Assembly (NCBI RefSeq): GCF_014773245.1
Contig: NZ_JACWMX010000001.1
Span: 930,001 to 994,000, forward strand
Length of the DNA stretch: 64,000 nt
Direction: 5' to 3'
Source: Mucilaginibacter glaciei
Lineage (GTDB): Bacteria > Bacteroidota > Bacteroidia > Sphingobacteriales > Sphingobacteriaceae
Shown here: positions 1 through 10,092 of the stretch, piece after piece
Position numbering within the stretch: position 1 is the first letter of the stretch
Layout of the letters: every line of letters begins with the position of its first letter
The notes under the pieces: model-generated
What the model was told of the DNA's origin: nothing
The model's input: the letters and a program-made list of their open reading frames with translations, nothing else
Database searches by the model: none
Program-made: the position numbers and the translations under genes

Positions 1-1
1 A

Positions 2-133
2 ACACTCGTTAAGTCGGGGATCAGTGTGTCAAGATTAAAGGCTGCTGGTTATGGTTCATCAAAACCGATTGCAGATAATACTAACGAGGCAGGCAAAGCA
101 AAAAACAGACGGGTAGAGTTGGTGAAATTGTAA
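2..133 (+). CDS. OmpA-family protein, C-terminal fragment (5' end outside window)
   Basis: The open frame entering the window encodes 43 residues and ends in TAA. It contains the end of an OmpA-like peptidoglycan-binding domain: a GYGSSKPIADNTNEAGKAKN stretch followed by RRVEL, matching the family signature of an Asn-x-x-Gly segment followed by NRRVE. Such domains anchor outer-membrane proteins or lipoproteins to peptidoglycan in the periplasm. The rest of the protein lies upstream, so its full architecture is unknown. It is followed by a strong hairpin that can terminate both this gene and the opposing tRNA gene. Confidence 0.8.
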   Translation, partial: TLVKSGISVSRLKAAGYGSSKPIADNTNEAGKAKNRRVELVKL

Positions 134-183
134 TATAGCGAAAAACTGAGCCAGACAAAAAATAGAAATTTTTATTAAAACCA

Positions 184-215
184 AAAAAGGCCTTAGCGTA
201 TTGCTAAGGCCTTTT
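184..215. terminator. Bidirectional intrinsic terminator
   Basis: A perfect inverted repeat (AAGGCCTTAGC / GCTAAGGCCTT) encloses a 5-base loop and is bordered by A-runs on the left and T-runs on the right. It can therefore stop transcription of the plus-strand OmpA-type gene and of the minus-strand tRNA-His. Confidence 0.85.
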
Positions 216-291
216 GGGTAAATGATGGGGCTCGAACCCACGACCCTCGGTACCACAAACCGATGCTCTAACCAACTGAGCTACATCTACC
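216..291 (-). tRNA. tRNA-His (anticodon GTG)
   Basis: The reverse strand folds into a full cloverleaf. The acceptor pairs 8 bases, including the extra G at position -1 opposite a C discriminator, which is the hallmark of tRNA-His. There is a D arm with GCTC/GAGC, an anticodon loop TTGTGGT with anticodon GTG, and a T arm with the TTCGAGC loop. CCA is not encoded. A promoter lies just upstream and a hairpin terminator just downstream, so it is probably a single-gene transcript. Confidence 0.95.
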
Positions 292-304
292 GTGTTGGAG
301 GCTG

Positions 305-335
305 CAAAAATAGAAATCTTAAGCTAATTTGCAAA
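305..335 (-). promoter_or_regulatory. Promoter of tRNA-His (Bacteroidota type)
   Basis: On the minus strand there is a TTTG box (332-335), 19 bases, then TATTTTTG (305-312). This matches the known Bacteroidota primary sigma pattern TTTG-N19-TAnnTTTG exactly. The -7 box lies 13 bases from the tRNA 5' end. Confidence 0.8.
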
Positions 336-394
336 GCTTTTTTAAAATTACAATCACCTTACCCTAACTATTTAGAACGATTTTAATTAATGCC

Positions 395-402
395 TATTTT
401 TG
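395..402 (+). promoter_or_regulatory. Putative -7 box of the copper ATPase gene
   Basis: TATTTTTG matches TAnnTTTG, but it ends only 7 bases before the ATG at 410. No clear TTTG box is seen at the expected distance upstream. If used, the transcript would be leaderless or nearly so. Confidence 0.45.
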
Positions 403-409
403 TAAATAT

Positions 410-2500
410 ATGGCAGAGCAATTAGTGGAGTTGAACGTTACGGGTATGCATTGCAACAATTGCGCAATGAGTATCCATAAACTATTGGAAAAGAAAGGCT
501 TTCAGAATGTGCTGGTTAGCTTCGCTTCAGAAGAAGTAAAATTCAGCACCGCCGATAGTGCCGTTTTGCCCCAGGTTATCAAAGATATCGAAAATCTTGG
601 CTTTAAAGTGGTGGATGATGCTCACCCCATAGCTACACCATTTTATGACAAAGTTGAGAACAAACTTATTTTTTGCGCGCTGTTTACCGCTCCTCTCCTA
701 CTGCACATGCTGTTTCCGTGGCACTTGTTACACAATCCGCTTTTACAATTAACGCTATGCCTGCCCGTATTTTTAGTGGGTTGTCAGCATTTTGGCAAAA
801 GTGCCTTTAGTTCCGTTAAAAATGGTGTGCCCAATATGGATGTACTTATTTTTATAGGTTCATCGTCAGCATTTATCTACAGCTTGGTGGGCACGTTTCA
901 GCATCTCGGCGAATCCTATCTTTTTTACGAAACCTGCGCCACTATCATTACACTTGTTCTGTTGGGCAACGTGTTAGAGAAACGATCTGTAAACCAAACC
1001 ACATCGGCCGTTAAAGATCTGATGAAGTTTCAGCAGGTTAATGCCAACCGTGTTATTAACGGGGGCATCGAAATTATAAGCGCTTCGGCTGTAGAGACAG
1101 GCAATATTTTGCTGGTAAACGAAGGCGACCAGGTTCCTGTTGACGGTGAGGTGCTATCAGGCGACGCGTTAGTTAATGAAGCTACGATAACCGGCGAAAG
1201 CATCCCTGTTAATAAAAGCAAATATAGCACCGTAATAGGCGGCACTATTGTACATCAGGGTAACCTCAAAATAATGGCTACCAAAGTGGGAAGTAATAGT
1301 TTGCTATCGCAAATTATAGATCTAATGAAGAAAGCCCAGGCGGCTAAACCACCTGTACAAAAACTGGGCGATAAGGTGGCATCGATATTTGTGCCGATAG
1401 TAATTCTGATTGCATTATTAACTTTTGTAATTACCTATTTTGCAACAGATGCGGGCGCACAACGGGCTATGATGAACGCGATCGCGGTATTGGTTATATC
1501 TTGCCCATGCGCTATGGGGTTGGCAACACCAACTGCTGTAATGGTAGGTTTGGGCCGGGCTGCTAAAAATGGTATCCTGATAAAAGGTGGCGACACCATT
1601 GAAGCCGTTGCTAATACAAAATACGTTCTGTTTGATAAAACCGGAACCTTAACTACCGGTAAGTTTAGCATTAACGATATTAAGGCAGCTAACGGATCAG
1701 ACATTGAACTGATCAGAGGGGCTATAACCGCAATCGAAGAACGCTCTAACCACCCTATCGCAAAATCGTTAGTGACGGGCTTACAAGGACAACCACAGCA
1801 AAAGGTTATTTTAATGTCGGCCACGGAAGAGAAGGGTTTGGGTATGCGTGCCGAGGATATTGAGGGCAACAATTACTTCCTGGGGACCGCCAAGCAAAAA
1901 ACGGATGACAACTTTAACCTGTCGCTATATCGCAATCAAATACTGATCGCGCAAATCTCGGTCGACGACACCATTAAGCCAGATGCCGCAAAGCTGATAG
2001 CCACTTTAAAAAAAATGGGTATTACGCCAATATTACTTAGTGGGGATAAAAAATCGCGTTGCGCATCGGTTGCCAAAATATTGGGGATAGAGGATGTGCA
2101 TGCGGAAATGTTGCCGGAAGATAAATTAAAGGTGGTTGATATTTACCGCGAAAAGGGCAAAACTATAATGATTGGCGATGGCATAAACGATGCCCCCGCC
2201 CTCACCCAAGCAGATGTTGGCGTATCTATGAATGATGCCAGCCATATCGCCATCCAATCGGCCAGTGTGATTTTGCTAAACACCGATTTGCAGTCTGTAG
2301 TGAAATTTTTGCAGATTAGCAGGCATACATTACTTACCATTAAGCAAAACCTTTTCTGGGCATTTGCTTATAACATCATAGCTATCCCGGTAGCGGCAAT
2401 GGGCTTTTTAAACCCAATGGTTGGCGCGCTGGCAATGGCATTTTCTGACGTTATTGTTATCGGCAATTCGTTGCGCTTAAAAATTAAAAAAGTACATTAA
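410..2500 (+). CDS. copA: Copper-type P1B ATPase (heavy-metal translocating)
   Basis: This is an integral inner-membrane pump that exports monovalent copper (or silver) using ATP. An N-terminal heavy-metal-associated domain carries the CxxC metal site (C15, C18 in GMHCNNC). It is followed by membrane helices, the actuator TGES (261-264), the transmembrane metal site CPC (365-367), the phosphorylation site DKTGT with Asp409, an SNHP motif in the nucleotide-binding domain, and GDGIND from residue 589. CPC with a single N-terminal HMA domain is typical of CopA. The 696-residue length is normal. The ATG at 410 is required because the HMA domain starts at once. It stands alone between the tRNA and the polysaccharide block, and no copper chaperone or CsoR-like regulator is adjacent. 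Confidence 0.93.
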   Translation: MAEQLVELNVTGMHCNNCAMSIHKLLEKKGFQNVLVSFASEEVKFSTADSAVLPQVIKDIENLGFKVVDDAHPIATPFYDKVENKLIFCALFTAPLLLHMLFPWHLLHNPLLQLTLCLPVFLVGCQHFGKSAFSSVKNGVPNMDVLIFIGSSSAFIYSLVGTFQHLGESYLFYETCATIITLVLLGNVLEKRSVNQTTSAVKDLMKFQQVNANRVINGGIEIISASAVETGNILLVNEGDQVPVDGEVLSGDALVNEATITGESIPVNKSKYSTVIGGTIVHQGNLKIMATKVGSNSLLSQIIDLMKKAQAAKPPVQKLGDKVASIFVPIVILIALLTFVITYFATDAGAQRAMMNAIAVLVISCPCAMGLATPTAVMVGLGRAAKNGILIKGGDTIEAVANTKYVLFDKTGTLTTGKFSINDIKAANGSDIELIRGAITAIEERSNHPIAKSLVTGLQGQPQQKVILMSATEEKGLGMRAEDIEGNNYFLGTAKQKTDDNFNLSLYRNQILIAQISVDDTIKPDAAKLIATLKKMGITPILLSGDKKSRCASVAKILGIEDVHAEMLPEDKLKVVDIYREKGKTIMIGDGINDAPALTQADVGVSMNDASHIAIQSASVILLNTDLQSVVKFLQISRHTLLTIKQNLFWAFAYNIIAIPVAAMGFLNPMVGALAMAFSDVIVIGNSLRLKIKKVH

Positions 2501-2539
2501 CAATTTATAGACACTTTAATTTTCTGGCTGTTATTCAAA

Positions 2540-2569
2540 TTTGTTTCTAAGTAAAATAAGCTAAATTTG
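2540..2569 (+). promoter_or_regulatory. Promoter of exopolysaccharide block A
   Basis: TTTG (2540-2543), 18 bases, then TAAATTTG (2562-2569), a close match to the Bacteroidota consensus. It lies 20 bases before the flippase start and probably drives the overlapping genes from 2590 to 7982. Confidence 0.7.
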
Positions 2570-2589
2570 CTCGTTAGCACCTGCAAAAT

Positions 2590-3852
2590 TTGAGACAACG
2601 CTTAATAGGCTCTTATCATAAGCTAAGAGAAACCAACATCATTTCTAACTTCTTCAACTTAAGCGGCATACAGCTTTCCAATACGTTGTTAATTGTATTG
2701 AGTGTTTTGGTGATAACCCGTGTTGTTGGGATCACAGAATTTGGATTGGTGATGTTCAGCAGCCGCTTTGCGCAACTTGCAGGCACTGTAGTTAACTACG
2801 GCACCAGCCAAACGGGGATAAGGGATATTGCCTTTAACCGTGATGAACCCCAAAAACTAAGCATCGTGTTTTATGACACTTTATGGATTAGGCTACTGAT
2901 TTTTGCCGGGTACATCCTTTTGCTGATCATCTTAAAATTCACGCCTGTCCCCTATTACAATTATATTTTGTTGGCAACTCCTATTGTACTAGCAGAAGTG
3001 TTTAACCCTTTATGTTTTTTTAATGGGATAGAAAAGTTAAGGTTGTTCAATGCCTATAACCTGCTCTCGAATGTTGTGTGCCTTTTATCGCTCATGTTTT
3101 TCATAAAACTATCTGGCGATGCCAAATGGGTTAACTTTTTATTGGGCATGGCAAACACCATCACTTACCTGGGCTTGCTTATGTATTTTAACAAACGGCA
3201 GCGGTTGAGTTTTAAAATCCCTTCATTACCTGGAATATCAAAAATTGCGAAGAGTAATTTTTACCTTACTGTAAATAGTGTATCAGTTAACCTACAGCAA
3301 ACCATAATTATTTTTGTGATGCCATTATGGGGCAATGCTACATTGCTTGGCGCATATACGCTTTGTGACCGGATTATAGGCCAATGCCGGATCTTGCTAA
3401 TTACCATATCAAACGCGCTTTACCCCAACGCAGCAATCATCTATCAGGATAGCATTGTAAAATGGAACGTTTACAGGCGTAAAACTAAATACCTGTTAAC
3501 GGTTTTATTCTTCGCCGGATCGTTACTAATATTTTTACTTGCCGATTGGATCATTTTTATCCTCACTAAACATCATGACCCTACCGCTGTGCTTTTTCTG
3601 CGGATCATGGCTTTTGTACCTACGATCTCGGCTTTAAATGTATTGAACGTTTTGGATCAGCTCCTGAAAAACAATACGATCTATATTTTCCGTATCGCTG
3701 TGGTGTTATTTTTCACTTCAATTTTGGTTACTTTTTTTCTGTTAAATTCCAACCATAATCAGTTTGTTGGTGCGTTTACCCTGATTGTTGAATTGTGTGC
3801 ATTACTAATGTACGAGTACACTATAAAAAAGCTACCTATACAACATGCCTAA
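2590..3852 (+). CDS. wzx: Polysaccharide flippase, Wzx-type (MOP superfamily)
   Basis: This 420-residue polytopic membrane protein has about 12 hydrophobic segments. Its N-terminal region (FNLSGIQLSNTLLIVLSVLV, then TRVVG) is typical of oligosaccharide flippases. Its likely job is to move undecaprenyl-linked repeat units across the inner membrane. The frame begins with TTG; the first internal ATG would remove about 50 residues, including the first helix, so TTG is the most reasonable start. It is the first gene of a tightly packed plus-strand run and overlaps the following GT2 gene by 8 bases. Substrate specificity cannot be read from sequence. Confidence 0.85.
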   Translation: MRQRLIGSYHKLRETNIISNFFNLSGIQLSNTLLIVLSVLVITRVVGITEFGLVMFSSRFAQLAGTVVNYGTSQTGIRDIAFNRDEPQKLSIVFYDTLWIRLLIFAGYILLLIILKFTPVPYYNYILLATPIVLAEVFNPLCFFNGIEKLRLFNAYNLLSNVVCLLSLMFFIKLSGDAKWVNFLLGMANTITYLGLLMYFNKRQRLSFKIPSLPGISKIAKSNFYLTVNSVSVNLQQTIIIFVMPLWGNATLLGAYTLCDRIIGQCRILLITISNALYPNAAIIYQDSIVKWNVYRRKTKYLLTVLFFAGSLLIFLLADWIIFILTKHHDPTAVLFLRIMAFVPTISALNVLNVLDQLLKNNTIYIFRIAVVLFFTSILVTFFLLNSNHNQFVGAFTLIVELCALLMYEYTIKKLPIQHA

Positions 3853-4774
3853 GTCAACCGCAGTAATACTTTTAAACTGGAATACGCCTGAGCATACAAC
3901 ACAGTGTATAAACTCCTTAAAACAGCATTGTGATGAAACGTTGTTTGATATTATCGTGGCAGATAACGGCTCTACGGATAATTCGATAGCAACTTTAAAG
4001 AAAGCTTTCCCTGATGCGATTTTTATAGATAATAAAGAGAACCTTGGTTTTGCCGAAGGTAACAACCGGGCGTTAACATACAGCCTGACGAATGGTTACA
4101 CCTATTCGCTTTTGCTGAATACGGATACATTGGTTGATGAAGATATTTTAACCAAACTAACCGCACACCTTAACAAATACCGAAATGCCGCTGCTGTACA
4201 ACCCGCAATTTACTGGATGCACAATAAGGCCGCTATCTGGAACGGTGAGGGTAGTTTTAAAAAAATCAGCGGTTCTGTAACCTCGGCAACCAACGTACCA
4301 AATGCAAATCAGACTTTTAGCCGGGTAGACTGGGTTACCGGCTGCTGTATGTTATTACGCAACGATGCATTGCTTAAAAGCGGGTTATTCAACAAGCTTT
4401 TCTTTTTATACTATGAAGATGTAGACCTGTCGTTACGATTGCGCGAAGCTGGGTTTGAACTGCATTATTTGCCTTCCTCCAAAATGTATCACGAAGCCGG
4501 GGTATCTGCAAAGGTGTCGGCACCCAAAAAAGAAGGTTTTTTGAGCCCGGTTATTCATTATTATACCAGCCGCAATCGTATTTGGATCTTACGCAGATAT
4601 GGCAACGCACTATTTTTCCCTGTATATGCTATCCGGTTTGGATTATACTATGCCGCTGTATTGGCTTACTTTAAAATACGTGGCCGCGGCCAAAAAGCAA
4701 CCCAGTTAATTAAAGGGATAAAAGAAGGAATTTCAACTCCAAAAAGGCTAATTTGGCCCGATAAATATTTGTAG
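3845..4774 (+). CDS. Glycosyltransferase family 2 (rhamnosyltransferase-like)
   Basis: This 309-residue GT-A enzyme would add one sugar to the lipid-linked repeat unit on the cytoplasmic side. The nucleotide-sugar binding start (VILLNWNTPEHTTQCINSL) and the DNGSTDNSI motif are clear. The metal-binding DxD-like site appears in LLLNTDTLVDED. An acceptor-side YYEDVDLSLRLREAG segment is characteristic of RfbF/rhamnosyl-type GT2 enzymes. A short hydrophobic C-terminal part suggests membrane association. It overlaps the flippase gene upstream and is followed 11 bases later by the polymerase. Donor and acceptor are unknown. Confidence 0.88.
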   Translation: MPKSTAVILLNWNTPEHTTQCINSLKQHCDETLFDIIVADNGSTDNSIATLKKAFPDAIFIDNKENLGFAEGNNRALTYSLTNGYTYSLLLNTDTLVDEDILTKLTAHLNKYRNAAAVQPAIYWMHNKAAIWNGEGSFKKISGSVTSATNVPNANQTFSRVDWVTGCCMLLRNDALLKSGLFNKLFFLYYEDVDLSLRLREAGFELHYLPSSKMYHEAGVSAKVSAPKKEGFLSPVIHYYTSRNRIWILRRYGNALFFPVYAIRFGLYYAAVLAYFKIRGRGQKATQLIKGIKEGISTPKRLIWPDKYL

Positions 4775-4785
4775 CCCTATTTAGC

Positions 4786-6180
4786 ATGTTCATTTTTCCA
4801 TTAATCTATATCACTTCCTTTTTTGTAGCCATGCGGGAAGTTTTTAAAGGGAACAGGCAGGCCGTACTTTTATTTCTGATCTTCGGATTGTCCACCTATA
4901 CAACGGCAATGTCGGTGTCTTTTCTATTGGGGCTAAAAGACGTTGTACCCTTCCTACAATTTTTTAAAGAGGTACTTATCATCAGTACCTTAACATTAAC
5001 TATTATAAATTTAAAGCAACGGCCACGTTTTCATATAATTGACTATACTATACTTGCCTTTTTGCTTTATACTTTTCTTTATGCCCTATTACCCGTTGGC
5101 GAGCAAACATTTGTGAACCGGCTGATGGCTTTTAAAAGCACCTCATTTTTTATAGTGGTTTACTTTACCGGGCGTTTAATGGATCTTAAAGACGTTTACG
5201 TCAATAAGTATTTTAATTATATAGTATTGCTTACTATAGCCGCGGGCGCAGTATTACTTTTTGAATTGGTTATGCAACGCCAGTTGCAATCAATGACAGG
5301 ATATGCCGATTACAGCTACTATTTTTTCAACTTTGAACCCAGCGGTAACTTTGGCCTCAGCTGGACGTTTGAATCCGAAGGCGGCTATATGCGCTTTGCG
5401 AGTTTTTTTGCAAATCCGCTCGAGCACGCCTCAGCCACCTTGCTGGCGTTAGCGGTGATCCTTGCTTTGTATACGCGCGACAATAACCAGCTTAATATCA
5501 AAGTGGTGGGCTTGCTGGCGTTAGGGGCTTCGTTTTTGTCTATCATATTCGCGCTATCGCGCGCGCCGTTAGCCAGTTACTTTTTGGTAATTTATGTATA
5601 TGCCCTGTTAACCAAACGCAAATTAATCACTAATACAGTGCACTTTTTTGTTGCAGTAGGCGCGGCTTATGTAATATACCTTTTTACCCGCTTCGAGGAT
5701 CAAAAATCCGGCTTGGTAGAAGTAGTAATGAACACGATCGACTTTAGTAACCCATCAAGCGTTGGGCACGTGGTAGAATGGGTGCAAGGAATTATGGCGA
5801 TGGTTGATAGCCCGCTTGGATTGGGCTTGGGTACCTCGGGGCGTGTAGCGGGCAGCCTCGGAGAAAACATAGGCGGCGAAAATCAATTCATAATCATTGG
5901 CGTACAGGCAGGTATAATCGCACTGTCTTTGTACTTGGCCATATACATTATGTTTGTAAGGTTAGGCGTTAAGTGGTTGCCCAAATTAAAGGGTAAAGAA
6001 CGTAAAGTGTGTTTAGCCGTTTTACTATTTAAAGTAGGTATCTTAATACCGTTATTAACATCAGAGGCCGAATCATCCTCTTATATATCTTACATGAACT
6101 GGTTTTTGTCGGGCCTGCTGATCAGCATAATTATGCGGCCCAGAAATGTACAATTACAAACTGCTATAAATGGTAATTGA
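4786..6180 (+). CDS. wzy: O-antigen polymerase/ligase-like membrane protein (Wzy candidate)
   Basis: This 464-residue protein has about 10-12 membrane segments and a large periplasmic loop (residues about 300-360), the usual Wzy/WaaL arrangement. The loop holds the segment [20 protein letters not shown] with a downstream [12 protein letters not shown] helix, which resembles the O-antigen ligase domain. The likely role is periplasmic polymerisation of block A repeat units. It lies between a GT2 and an acyltransferase, and its end overlaps the next start by 11 bases. Polymerase is preferred over ligase because the block has flippase, export protein and co-polymerase genes. Confidence 0.8.
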   Translation: MFIFPLIYITSFFVAMREVFKGNRQAVLLFLIFGLSTYTTAMSVSFLLGLKDVVPFLQFFKEVLIISTLTLTIINLKQRPRFHIIDYTILAFLLYTFLYALLPVGEQTFVNRLMAFKSTSFFIVVYFTGRLMDLKDVYVNKYFNYIVLLTIAAGAVLLFELVMQRQLQSMTGYADYSYYFFNFEPSGNFGLSWTFESEGGYMRFASFFANPLEHASATLLALAVILALYTRDNNQLNIKVVGLLALGASFLSIIFALSRAPLASYFLVIYVYALLTKRKLITNTVHFFVAVGAAYVIYLFTRFEDQKSGLVEVVMNTIDFSNPSSVGHVVEWVQGIMAMVDSPLGLGLGTSGRVAGSLGENIGGENQFIIIGVQAGIIALSLYLAIYIMFVRLGVKWLPKLKGKERKVCLAVLLFKVGILIPLLTSEAESSSYISYMNWFLSGLLISIIMRPRNVQLQTAINGN

Positions 6181-6868
6181 AAAACTAATCCGCAAATTGA
6201 AGGGCGATCCTGATTACAAATGGGAAAGTACCTACACCCTTCGCGATCTGCTTAGTGTCACCGAGGTTAGGTTTGAACAGGTATTGCGGGGGTTATGGCG
6301 CCGTATTTATATAAAAAAGTGCAGTGGTTTACTATTTGTTGGCAGTAATGTAAAGATACGCCACGGGTACCTTTTATATGCCGGTAAAAATCTAATACTG
6401 GAAGACAATGTAAGTATAAACGCCCTATCGGTAAATGGTATTAAATTGGGTGACCAAGTTTCTATTGCCCGTGATTCTATCCTGTTTTGTACCGGCGTTA
6501 TTTCTCAAAAAGGTACGGGTATCACTATTGGCGACCGCACCGGCATAAGCGCCCGGGCCTACTTTGCGGGTCAGGGTGGTATTACTATTGGCAACGACGT
6601 TATAATGGGGCCAAATGTGCAGATTTTTTCAGAAAATCATAATTATGCCGGATTGGACACTATAATTAAAGACCAGGGAGTAACTCGGAATGGAGTAACC
6701 ATTGGCAATAATTGCTGGATAGGTGCCGGCACCACTATTCTATCGGGTGTTGAAATAGGTGATGGTTGTGTGGTAGCGGCAGGTAGCGTGGTTACAAAAT
6801 CTGTACCTATTGACTCGATAGTTGCCGGTGTACCCGCAAAAGTTATAAAGGGACGTACCGATGCCTAA
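6170..6868 (+). CDS. Hexapeptide-repeat acyltransferase (LbH family, WbbJ-like)
   Basis: The 232-residue protein has left-handed beta-helix hexapeptide repeats over its second half (for example [20 protein letters not shown] and [19 protein letters not shown]), ending in the family tail [14 protein letters not shown] histidine within FSENHNYAG fits the catalytic residue of sugar O-acetyltransferases. Such enzymes acetylate sugars from acetyl-CoA, giving polysaccharides their O-acetyl decoration. The first 60 residues are less conserved. The gene overlaps both neighbours, so it is surely co-translated with block A. Confidence 0.88.
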   Translation: MVIEKLIRKLKGDPDYKWESTYTLRDLLSVTEVRFEQVLRGLWRRIYIKKCSGLLFVGSNVKIRHGYLLYAGKNLILEDNVSINALSVNGIKLGDQVSIARDSILFCTGVISQKGTGITIGDRTGISARAYFAGQGGITIGNDVIMGPNVQIFSENHNYAGLDTIIKDQGVTRNGVTIGNNCWIGAGTTILSGVEIGDGCVVAAGSVVTKSVPIDSIVAGVPAKVIKGRTDA

Positions 6869-7982
6869 AACCTTAACCATCGGTGTAGATATCCGTGACC
6901 TGCAAACTGCACAAACAGGTACCAAAACCTATTTAGAAGAAATTTGCAAAGCTTTCAAAAAAATGGATCTGCCCGATGTCAGATTTTATTTCATTGACAC
7001 CTGTATCCCTGTTTATACAGGGAAAAATAGATTGCTTTCCCTGGCAGAACATTTACGATTTCAACTTTGGAAACAGCTTATCTTGCCTTTAAAGGCTTCT
7101 TTAAAAGGATGCGATATTGTTTTTTGTACTGATACCGTTGTGCCATTTGTTCATTTTGGGTATAAAACCATCCCGGTTTTTCACGATGCGTTTTTTTTTG
7201 AGAACCCGCAGCATTATGGAAAGATGTGGTTATGGCTTTATTTAAAGACGGCAATGCCTGCTGCGCGCCGGTCGCCATTTATTGTTACGCCTTCGTTGTA
7301 CGCACGCCAGCAGATCAACCAGTATACACACATACCTTTAAATAAATTAGTGGTAGTTGCTGAAGGACCTAAAGAGAAGAAACCCAACGAAAATTCGTTA
7401 AAGCTGCTTACGCAATTTGGGCTATTTAAGAGTAATTATATTTTACATGTGGGCTCGATGTTTAAGCGTAAAAACATCCCCGCATTGATCAATGCTTTTG
7501 GAAAGTTAAAACAAGATGGTTACCCCAACCTAAAATTGGTATTGGCCGGTTCGTCTTCGCCTTCGGGGACTGAGAGTGATCACCTTCCAATCTTAAATGC
7601 TATTAAAGAAAACAAGTTGGATAGAGATGTGATCTTGACCGGCTATATAACTGATGAGCAGGTCGGCACTTTGTATAGTAATGCATCAATTTATGTGTTC
7701 CCCTCGTTGAATGAAGGTTTCGGTATACCGGTTTTAGAGGCTTTTCAATATAACTTACCAGTGCTGGTATCCGATAATACAAGCCTGCCGGAAGTTGGCG
7801 GTGATGCTGTACTATTATTCGATCCCAAAAACTTAGACGACATTTATGATAAGATGAGAAAGGTATTGGATAACCCTATACTAAGGCAGAATATGATCGA
7901 TAAAGGAAGAGCACGTTTAGCACAATTTTCATGGCAAAAAGCGGCGGTGGAACTTGTAAAACTATTTAAAAATGCAGTTTAG
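6861..7982 (+). CDS. Glycosyltransferase family 4
   Basis: This 373-residue GT-B enzyme has a C-terminal donor domain with the segments [19 protein letters not shown] and [16 protein letters not shown]. The EGFGIPVLE part supplies the EX7E pair that contacts the nucleotide sugar in GT4 enzymes. It should act on the cytoplasmic face during repeat-unit assembly. It is the last plus-strand gene of the first segment of block A. Its stop codon overlaps by 4 bases the stop codon of the convergent gene, leaving no room for a separate terminator. Confidence 0.9.
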   Translation: MPKTLTIGVDIRDLQTAQTGTKTYLEEICKAFKKMDLPDVRFYFIDTCIPVYTGKNRLLSLAEHLRFQLWKQLILPLKASLKGCDIVFCTDTVVPFVHFGYKTIPVFHDAFFFENPQHYGKMWLWLYLKTAMPAARRSPFIVTPSLYARQQINQYTHIPLNKLVVVAEGPKEKKPNENSLKLLTQFGLFKSNYILHVGSMFKRKNIPALINAFGKLKQDGYPNLKLVLAGSSSPSGTESDHLPILNAIKENKLDRDVILTGYITDEQVGTLYSNASIYVFPSLNEGFGIPVLEAFQYNLPVLVSDNTSLPEVGGDAVLLFDPKNLDDIYDKMRKVLDNPILRQNMIDKGRARLAQFSWQKAAVELVKLFKNAV

Positions 7983-9082
7983 CTATTTGCAAACACTTCT
8001 ATGTGCTCATCAGCAACCTTTTCCCAATTGAATGCTGTCAATGCACGCGTCTGCGCTTTCTCCGCTAATGCCAACATTTCGAAGTAATGGGTTTCACAAA
8101 AATTTATTTCTTCGGTAAGTGAGGCGATATTACCCTTTTTGAATTTACGAGCGGTATCTAATACTGCATATTCATTTTCTTCGATATCACTCACAATAAG
8201 CGGCACTTTTAGGCCCATCACCGTTAAAACCACAGGCGATAAACCCTCAACATCCGACGGTTGGATATAGCAATAGGAGTTGAGCATCAGCGTATTTACA
8301 TCTTCGCCATAAACATAACCAGGGAAAATAATCTGATCACTTGCCATGTCAAACAACTGCTGCTCATAAGAAGACGGATTGGGCGAACCTCCAATCATAA
8401 TTAATTTTCTTTTTGATACAGAGTTTTCAAATGCGGGGATCAAATAATGCAAGCCTTTATCGGGTATAAATCGTCCTACAAACAAATAGTAAGATCCTTT
8501 TTCAAGGCCAAGCTTTGCTAATATTGTGGTGTCGCCGCTCACGGGTTCAACTTCACTGCCAAAGGGTATAAACTTAAACTGTTTATTAAACTTATCCTCA
8601 AATAGTTTTTTGGCAATTACATTATCGAATATTACTTCATTAGGTACGTGTGCGGTTATAAAGGATGAAAGTTTTAAGTAAAGCTTGCCGTACCATGGCC
8701 ATTTGTCGCGTTTCCAATCTACCCCATCTTGGCTTATAAAAACCTTTTTACCAAACAGCCTTAGCGGTAATGCCCAAATGCTGTTGCCTCCATTTTGGAT
8801 GTGCACAATATCTGCTGTATTATTCAAAATAATATCAAGGGTACATCTGAAAGAGTGCCACAGTGTGTCAAATCCTTTTTTGCTAGTTGTTTTGATTGTT
8901 TTTACGGTTACACCTTTATACTCGGTAACATCCACAAAAACATCCGGATAACGTCTATTATAAGCAACAACTTTATGACCGCGTTTCACTAACCTCGGGA
9001 AAAGTTCAATTGCAAATTTGTCTGCACCTGCAGCACCTTTTGAGGGCGGAACAGAACGAAAACCAAAAGCAGCTATACGCAT
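7979..9082 (-). CDS. Glycosyltransferase family 4 (second EX7E glutamate replaced)
   Basis: This 367-residue GT-B enzyme begins MRIAAFGFRSVPPSKGAAGA, a start seen in family 4 enzymes with a DUF1972-like N-terminus. The donor domain shows FVGRFIPDKGLHYLIPAFE and PSDVEGLSPVVLTVMG. The last motif lines up with EX7E, but the second glutamate is a threonine, so activity or donor choice may differ from typical members. It lies 15 bases after the reductase gene on the same strand. The pair forms a small operon facing against the rest of block A. Confidence 0.85.
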   Translation of the reverse strand: MRIAAFGFRSVPPSKGAAGADKFAIELFPRLVKRGHKVVAYNRRYPDVFVDVTEYKGVTVKTIKTTSKKGFDTLWHSFRCTLDIILNNTADIVHIQNGGNSIWALPLRLFGKKVFISQDGVDWKRDKWPWYGKLYLKLSSFITAHVPNEVIFDNVIAKKLFEDKFNKQFKFIPFGSEVEPVSGDTTILAKLGLEKGSYYLFVGRFIPDKGLHYLIPAFENSVSKRKLIMIGGSPNPSSYEQQLFDMASDQIIFPGYVYGEDVNTLMLNSYCYIQPSDVEGLSPVVLTVMGLKVPLIVSDIEENEYAVLDTARKFKKGNIASLTEEINFCETHYFEMLALAEKAQTRALTAFNWEKVADEHIEVFANS

Positions 9083-9097
9083 TGCTAAAAAAACCGA

Positions 9098-10039
9098 TTA
9101 TGATAGGCTTATAACATCTTTAACTGCAGGAATATTATCCCTCAAAAAATCCGAATAATAGTCTGTAACATATTCATTAAGAGCCACTTTCCAATCGCGC
9201 ATAATATTCATGCTCCTTAACTCTAATTTCCTGTTTATTAAACGTTCAGATTGGGGCCTTGGCGCAAAATAAGTATGCTCAAAATAACTTGATGCCACAC
9301 TATTAACGGTAACATGGTTTTGTAAACCTAATATCTTAACCAACTCTTCAGCAACTTCAAAACGGCTGGTCTCGCCATTGCAAACCATATTATACAAGCC
9401 CCAATATTCCTTTTCAATTAATAACTTAACATTTTTTGCAAAATCGACGGTAAACGTTGGGGTACCATCCTTATCGTCAACAATATGTAATTCCCGTTTA
9501 CCGGCAGCTAATTGCCTTATAAGCTTGTTAATAAACTTTTTATCTTTTTCAGGTCCACCACCCATCATCCAGCCGGCACGGCAAATTACAAAACGATGAG
9601 CGTTTTCGCGCACGTATCGTTCGCCCATATATTTTGAACGGGCGTAATGGCCAAGTGGGTTAGGTTCATCCCAATCATCATAAAACTCTTTTTTGCCGTC
9701 AAAAATACCTGCTGTGCTTATATATAGTAATGGAATATTAAGTTTATTAGCAATATAAACCGCGTTTTCTACAGCTGTTGTGTTAGTTAAATAGGTGTCA
9801 TCTAAATTCAGCTCACAATACTCAAGATCAGTGTAGGCGCCCAAGTGGAACAGATAATCCGGATTAAAAGCCGCTACTTCTTTTTTATACTTCTCGAAGT
9901 CACGAAAATCTAAAAAACTAAGCCATTTTTCATTAACGTCTTTATCAGTACACTTTAGTTCGTAATCATCTTTAAAAATGCGGTAAAAAGCCTCGCCAAG
10001 CATACCTCCAGCACCAGCAATGTAAATCTTTTTTTTCAT
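9098..10039 (-). CDS. RmlD-like sugar-nucleotide reductase (extended SDR)
   Basis: This 313-residue extended short-chain dehydrogenase has the Rossmann motif GAGGMLG near its start and a YxxxK catalytic pair in HYARSKYMGER. The overall pattern (HLGAYTDLEYCELN, ISTAGIFDG, a late substrate-binding region) resembles dTDP-4-dehydrorhamnose reductase and related dTDP/UDP-sugar reductases. It probably makes a deoxy-sugar donor for the adjacent glycosyltransferases. No RmlA, RmlB or RmlC is visible in the window, so the exact product is open. It is the first gene of a two-gene minus-strand operon. Confidence 0.8.
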   Translation of the reverse strand: MKKKIYIAGAGGMLGEAFYRIFKDDYELKCTDKDVNEKWLSFLDFRDFEKYKKEVAAFNPDYLFHLGAYTDLEYCELNLDDTYLTNTTAVENAVYIANKLNIPLLYISTAGIFDGKKEFYDDWDEPNPLGHYARSKYMGERYVRENAHRFVICRAGWMMGGGPEKDKKFINKLIRQLAAGKRELHIVDDKDGTPTFTVDFAKNVKLLIEKEYWGLYNMVCNGETSRFEVAEELVKILGLQNHVTVNSVASSYFEHTYFAPRPQSERLINRKLELRSMNIMRDWKVALNEYVTDYYSDFLRDNIPAVKDVISLS

Positions 10040-10092
10040 ATAAAACGTTATAGCTATTATAGCAAACTTGGTAGATGCGCTAAACTGCTACC

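Noticed and set aside
1435..1872. 145-residue minus-strand frame inside the copper ATPase gene.
   Set aside because: Antisense shadow of a gene with all P-type ATPase motifs.
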